A DNA stretch of 64,000 nt, from assembly GCF_002899675.1 (NCBI RefSeq), contig NZ_PKUU01000011.1, positions 62,001-126,000 of the forward strand, in the 5' to 3' direction. Of this stretch, positions 60,279 through 64,000 are shown piece after piece. Made by a program: the position numbers and the translations under genes. Position 1 is the stretch's first letter. Every line of letters begins with the position of its first letter. This DNA is from Clostridium sp. chh4-2 (lineage in GTDB: Bacteria > Bacillota > Clostridia > Lachnospirales > Lachnospiraceae). Below the pieces are notes generated by a model. That model worked only from the letters and a program-made list of their open reading frames with translations. It was not told the origin of the DNA and did not search any database.

Positions 60279-61277
60279 CTAGCTTAATTTCATGTTTATC
60301 GCCATATCTCTTATCAAAGATTCCGTCGGATTCTTCCGGTCAATTTCCGATACATCCGCAATCAGCTTTAGAAGCGGTACTTTTTCTTCTTCAGCTGCTT
60401 TCTTAAACATCCCCAAGTAATTGGAATGGCACCCGGAAAGCCCCAGCATCAAATCCGTAGGATTCACTGCAACGTGATAATTGTATGTACTCATAGCTGG
60501 TATCAGTTCATTATCCAGATAACCCAGCAATTTATAAAGATCAACATTCTCCAAATGCCCTGTTTTCTTCAAAGTGGCCGCCGCAAGCTCCGTGGCACAG
60601 TTCCCTGCGCTGCGCGCCATTCCCAGAAGGCCGCAGTCAATTTCATCTGCGCCTGCATCTGCCGCCGCCAATGCATTTGCCTGAGAAAGTCCCAGGTTAC
60701 TGTGTCCATGAAAGCCCACAGGTATGGTCACCTTTTCTTTTAGCGCTTTCACATATGCAGACGCATCCTGCGGAAACATGGTTCCGGCTGAATCCATAAT
60801 TGTAATTTTATCAACACCTGCGTCCTGAAGCATCTTTGCTTCGTCCGCCAGTTCTTCCGGAGTTGAGACATATGCCTTCATCAGGGAATAGCGGCAGATT
60901 AAACCGGATTTTTTTACCATTTCCACCGCTTTTACAGATCCGGCTCCATCACCGGCATTTGCGCCTACCCGAAGAAAGTTTAAACCGGCATATGCCGCTC
61001 TTTTAATATTATCTTCCTCTGCACATTTTGCCAGCATGAACATACCAATCCTGCCCTTTGACTGATAAGGCTTTAAAACTCCAAAATATTCCTCATCAGA
61101 CGGTGCATTTGCGGCTCCCAAAAGGCTGTAAGCTCCAAGCCCCTTGCAGTTTCCCATCTCAATATCCTGAATTCCGCAGTCCAGCAAACCGCTAATAATA
61201 CTTGCCGTGAGTTCTTTAGAGAATCCATGTCCTACCACATTTCCTCCATCACGAAGCGTGTTATCAAATAAATTCAT
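60279..61277 (-). CDS. DRE-TIM metallolyase (4-hydroxy-2-oxovalerate aldolase/HMG-CoA-lyase-like)
   Basis: 332 aa. The N-terminal FDNTLRDGGNVVGH holds the catalytic Arg and metal Asp of the DRE-TIM family, and GFHGHSNLGLSQANALAA the metal-binding HxH; the C-terminal CGLLGMARSAGNCATELAA is also typical. It cleaves or forms a C-C bond at a 2-oxo or acyl-CoA substrate; which one is not clear. Last gene of an operon with a permease, an MBL hydrolase and a 2-hydroxyacid dehydrogenase. AAGGAGG precedes the ATG. Confidence 0.85.
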   Translation of the reverse strand: MNLFDNTLRDGGNVVGHGFSKELTASIISGLLDCGIQDIEMGNCKGLGAYSLLGAANAPSDEEYFGVLKPYQSKGRIGMFMLAKCAEEDNIKRAAYAGLNFLRVGANAGDGAGSVKAVEMVKKSGLICRYSLMKAYVSTPEELADEAKMLQDAGVDKITIMDSAGTMFPQDASAYVKALKEKVTIPVGFHGHSNLGLSQANALAAADAGADEIDCGLLGMARSAGNCATELAAATLKKTGHLENVDLYKLLGYLDNELIPAMSTYNYHVAVNPTDLMLGLSGCHSNYLGMFKKAAEEEKVPLLKLIADVSEIDRKNPTESLIRDMAINMKLS

Positions 61278-61313
61278 TTTAAAATTCCTCCTTAATCTCT
61301 CCTCAATAAATAT

Positions 61314-62609
61314 CTAAAATAACGGAAATGCAATGCTGCTCCATACCACACTTACCGTACAGCAGATCAGAATCGGAAGCAGTGACATTTTAAGAACACT
61401 TCGCAGGTCATATCCCCCTGCACCCATAAAGTAAGATACGGTTCCCGTTGCCATAGGCGTTACGAACGCCGATAAACAGGCCGCCTGTACACAGATAACA
61501 GGCCCTATAGGATTTGCTCCAAGGCTCAAACAGGTCTGAATTACAATTGGATAGAATATCAGCATTGCCGAACGGTTGAAAATAAACTGTGTAACGATGA
61601 ACGGAACTATAAAAAACATCAGATAGATCAAAATATTGCTGTTCAGCCTGCCTGCAAACCCCGCCAGCATATTTCCGACCGCTTCTCCGGCTCCTGTAGA
61701 ACTAAGCGCATTTGCCATAACAATAGAACCAACATATAACAGATACACCCAAATCGGCATGGCCTGCGTAGCTTCCTTAGGGCTGAGAACTCCAGTCACT
61801 ACCACGAGAATTGCACCGATGATGGCAATTTCCCATATGGGCAGCCCGATTTTAGAGGAAAACAGCAGCGCCAGGGATACTCCGAAGAAAATAATATATC
61901 CCATATTCTCCTGAAACGGAGGAAGAGGTTTCTGATTCAACGTTTTCTCAGCCGCACTCAGATCAACTGATTTGGTATCCGTTACAGGATTGTCCGGTGC
62001 AAATTTAGGCGCCAGAAAAATTGCATAAAGCGTCATAATAACCATCAAAGGAAGGCGTGCTTTCATAGGGTCGGTAATTGCCATAAGTACATCTGCACCA
62101 TTTGCTTCCAAGTAACCGTTCATCTCCGCATATACGGTTGCTCCGCCTCCAAGAGGCAGAACTCCCGTGGTGATAATACATACCAGGCCAAGAGAATACA
62201 TTACCTTACTGGATTTAATTCCCATATCCTCCACAGTAGCCATCAGGAGCGGATACAGAATACAGAAAGGAATCAGATTTGATTGAATAAACTGGCATAA
62301 TAAAACGGCAACAAGCATATATCCGATCAAAACTTTAGTCAGGTTTCCCTTAGACACCTTAGAAATATTCCCGGCCAGATTCTTTACAAACTGAGTACGG
62401 CTGAATCCTGCTGCCACCACAAACATTGCTACCATCATAATACCTGTGCTGTTTCCAAAGGATGATAACACCGCATTGGCATCAACACATCCGGTCAGCA
62501 AAAACAGCATCATAGAAATCATTGCCGTAGTTGCCAATGTAAATTTCCCCCACAAATAACTAAAACAAGTCAATGCGCATATAATCAAACAAATTGTCAA
62601 TTTACTCAT
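61314..62609 (-). CDS. SLC13/ion-transporter-superfamily anion permease
   Basis: 431 aa with about ten to twelve membrane helices and no soluble domain. Features typical of this superfamily are the two inverted halves with re-entrant loop signatures (SFGNSTGIMMVAMFVVAAGF and VTPMATGTVSYFMGAGGYD). Members carry di- or tricarboxylates or related acids, usually with sodium. Substrate unknown; probably the acid handled by the neighbouring enzymes. GGGGGA precedes the start; 11 bp to the upstream gene. Confidence 0.88.
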   Translation of the reverse strand: MSKLTICLIICALTCFSYLWGKFTLATTAMISMMLFLLTGCVDANAVLSSFGNSTGIMMVAMFVVAAGFSRTQFVKNLAGNISKVSKGNLTKVLIGYMLVAVLLCQFIQSNLIPFCILYPLLMATVEDMGIKSSKVMYSLGLVCIITTGVLPLGGGATVYAEMNGYLEANGADVLMAITDPMKARLPLMVIMTLYAIFLAPKFAPDNPVTDTKSVDLSAAEKTLNQKPLPPFQENMGYIIFFGVSLALLFSSKIGLPIWEIAIIGAILVVVTGVLSPKEATQAMPIWVYLLYVGSIVMANALSSTGAGEAVGNMLAGFAGRLNSNILIYLMFFIVPFIVTQFIFNRSAMLIFYPIVIQTCLSLGANPIGPVICVQAACLSAFVTPMATGTVSYFMGAGGYDLRSVLKMSLLPILICCTVSVVWSSIAFPLF

Positions 62610-62620
62610 AAACTATCCCC

Positions 62621-63439
62621 CTATAGAATATCCCTGACAAACTGTATTCTGGAATCTAAAAATTCCGGCCACTGCTTTTCGTCAATCAAACTCTTATAAT
62701 CCATGGGATCTTTTGATCTCCGCCCAAACAGATTACCATGAGCCGGATGGCTTGGAACAGCAATATCAACATGATAACTTTTAAGCATCTCGCATCCGTC
62801 TATAAACTGCTGCGGCAGGCTGAGCGGAAGGTGATATTTTTCCAGATAGTCTTTTTTCATTGTGATAGGCCCTACCCCTCCATGAATTGCAGCAGTAATA
62901 GGTCTTCCGTCCTCATCCGGACTTGTAATCATAAATGATGTTGTCCCTGGCGTATGTCCGGGTGTAAGGATTGTTTTAATTGCAACATCACCAAACTGCA
63001 TCGTTTTACTGTGGTCATAATGTTGGTTCACTTCATATGGCGGCACATAAAATAAATCATCCATTTCATAATTAGCCGGTTCTCCCTTAAACAGATCATC
63101 CTGCAGCGACATCCAAACCACAGCGCCGGATAGTTCCTGAAGCGGCTTTACCCCTCCCGCATGATCCACATGGCAATGCGTCAGCATGATATGACGTATA
63201 TTTTTAGGGTCAAATCCCAACTCCCGGATCATTTCTATCGTAAGATATACATTTTCAAACATGCAGGTATCTATAAGAATCAACCCTTCCTCCGTATCAA
63301 CCAGAAACGCCCCGACCCATTCATTTCCCACATAATAAACCGCCGGCGCCACCCGGAAAGGTTCCACTTTTAATTTCCATGGCGCATGCGCAGAATACTC
63401 TACATATTTGTTAAAATCCTTTGAAACAGCTTCTCCCAT
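62621..63439 (-). CDS. MBL-fold metallo-hydrolase
   Basis: 272 aa. The metal motif LTHCHVDHAGG, the second His in TPGHTPGTTSF and a C-terminal HPAHGNLFG are in the right order for a two-metal MBL hydrolase. Relatives include lactonases and thioester hydrolases, which would suit an acid-catabolic operon. No signal peptide. AGGA lies 6 nt before the ATG. Confidence 0.9.
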   Translation of the reverse strand: MGEAVSKDFNKYVEYSAHAPWKLKVEPFRVAPAVYYVGNEWVGAFLVDTEEGLILIDTCMFENVYLTIEMIRELGFDPKNIRHIMLTHCHVDHAGGVKPLQELSGAVVWMSLQDDLFKGEPANYEMDDLFYVPPYEVNQHYDHSKTMQFGDVAIKTILTPGHTPGTTSFMITSPDEDGRPITAAIHGGVGPITMKKDYLEKYHLPLSLPQQFIDGCEMLKSYHVDIAVPSHPAHGNLFGRRSKDPMDYKSLIDEKQWPEFLDSRIQFVRDIL

Positions 63440-63454
63440 ATTTATCCTGCCTTT

Positions 63455-64000
63455 CTAAACTACTCTGTACTTTGTTTCCCTGCCTTCCAGCACATTTAAA
63501 ACCTCTTCTGCCACTTCCATACCCATTCGCTGTAATGCCTCGTCCGTATCCGCTCCAATGTGAGGCGTCGCGCAAAAATTATCCAATGACATCAGCTTGT
63601 TTTTTCCATTTGGCGGTTCTTCCACAAAAGCATCACAGGCGGCTGCTCGGATCACTTTATTCTTCAATGCCTCGTATAGGTCATCCTCATTTACAATTCC
63701 TCCACGTGCCGTATTAATTAAAACCGCATCCTTTTTGAAATGGCTGAAATTTTCTGCCGTAATTAAATCTCTGGTCGATGGAGTAAGCGGCACACTGATC
63801 GTTACAAAATCAGATATCTCCAACATATCATTTAATCTTTCATATTTCTGAATGCCGTGCTTTTCTGCCAATTCTTTGGAACAATAGGGATCGTACCCTG
63901 CCAGCTTTGCAGAAAAACCACCCTTTAGTATTTCTCCGGCCCTGCGGGCAATATTCCCCATACCTACCAAGCCTATTGTTTTTCCCTCTAATTCCAGTCC
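63455..64000 (-). CDS. D-2-hydroxyacid dehydrogenase, partial (5' end beyond window)
   Basis: 181 codons in view, open to the right edge. NAD-binding GLVGMGNIARRAG near the visible start, catalytic Arg in INTARGGIVNEDDL, Glu in DAFVEEPPNGK and His in ATPHIGADT are all present, as in SerA/lactate-type dehydrogenases. The missing part is the N-terminal substrate half. First visible gene of the small-acid operon; 15 bp to the MBL gene. Confidence 0.92.
   Translation of the reverse strand, partial: GLELEGKTIGLVGMGNIARRAGEILKGGFSAKLAGYDPYCSKELAEKHGIQKYERLNDMLEISDFVTISVPLTPSTRDLITAENFSHFKKDAVLINTARGGIVNEDDLYEALKNKVIRAAACDAFVEEPPNGKNKLMSLDNFCATPHIGADTDEALQRMGMEVAEEVLNVLEGRETKYRVV

Noticed and set aside
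1-64000. CRISPR arrays, tRNA/rRNA genes, insertion sequences, prophage
   Set aside because: I looked for regularly spaced repeats, cloverleaf-like segments, transposase and integrase motifs and found none that I could support.

Overview
The window looks like a chromosomal segment of an anaerobic, low-to-moderate GC Firmicute of the Lachnospiraceae type (the Hungatella/Enterocloster/Lachnoclostridium neighbourhood). This is inferred from strong GGAGG-type ribosome sites, a clostridial AdhE, a YesN-type AraC regulator with LplABC-like sugar transport, a Ycf46-like AAA protein, DUF4317, a UvrX/YolD pair and a surface protein with Listeria-Bacteroides and choline-binding-type repeats. I see no rRNA, tRNA, CRISPR array, insertion sequence or phage gene.

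Region 1 (1-15652, all minus strand) is the most unusual part. It holds a co-directional block of 14 genes made largely of paralogues: two full Hsp70/actin-fold ATPases, two reduced Hsp70 derivatives (one keeping only part of the ATPase domain, one only the C-terminal domain), two membrane-anchored helical proteins that alternate with the Hsp70s, two membrane proteins of about 383 aa, two small proteins with a helical HTH-like domain, a 494-aa protein of unknown type, a 125-aa leader gene, a Ycf46-like AAA+ ATPase and a small membrane protein cut by the window edge. Five of these genes (both 383-aa paralogues and three Hsp70-family genes) are each preceded by the same cis element: a CCTC-N3/4-GAGGGAWG dyad followed exactly 20 nt later by a -10-like hexamer (TAWRAT; one copy is TAAGCT). 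The dyad is centred near -42, so this looks like a dedicated activator-dependent regulon inside one cluster. I cannot name the system. It is my candidate for the undescribed one.

Region 2 (15979-21687) holds a flavodoxin-fold oxidoreductase, a phosphotransferase-like kinase downstream of adhE, adhE itself with two Rex-like operators over its promoter, a small hypothetical gene and an alpha/beta hydrolase. A 40-50 bp palindromic repeat occurs three times, always between convergent genes.

Region 3 (21709-36315) is a catabolic locus for sulfated, uronic-acid-containing oligosaccharides (glycosaminoglycan-like). It has a solute-binding lipoprotein and two permeases, a Cys-type sulfatase, a GH88 unsaturated glucuronyl hydrolase with both catalytic aspartates at the textbook positions, a PHP-type protein, a DUF2264 protein, an unassigned toroid-like protein and an AraC-type membrane regulator, with a divergent ROK kinase. 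None of the enzymes has a signal peptide, so degradation is probably intracellular.

Region 4 (36421-44453) carries an SOS-type dinB with a LexA box, a short companion gene, a rhodanese lipoprotein with its own dyad operator, an SRAP protein and a 1683-aa repeat-rich surface protein. Region 5 (45045-52852) has a hybrid histidine kinase with three near-repeated PAS units, a divergent GntR-like regulator, a DUF4317 protein, a ferritin-like protein and a lipoprotein. Region 6 (52853-57524) is a two-component system divergent from a bacitracin/lantibiotic-protection ABC transporter, with an 11-bp-periodic direct repeat between them. Region 7 (57599-60271) has a ProX-type deacylase and a UvrX-YolD pair. 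Region 8 (60279-64000, minus) is a small-molecule catabolic operon: 2-hydroxyacid dehydrogenase, MBL hydrolase, SLC13-type permease and DRE-TIM aldolase.
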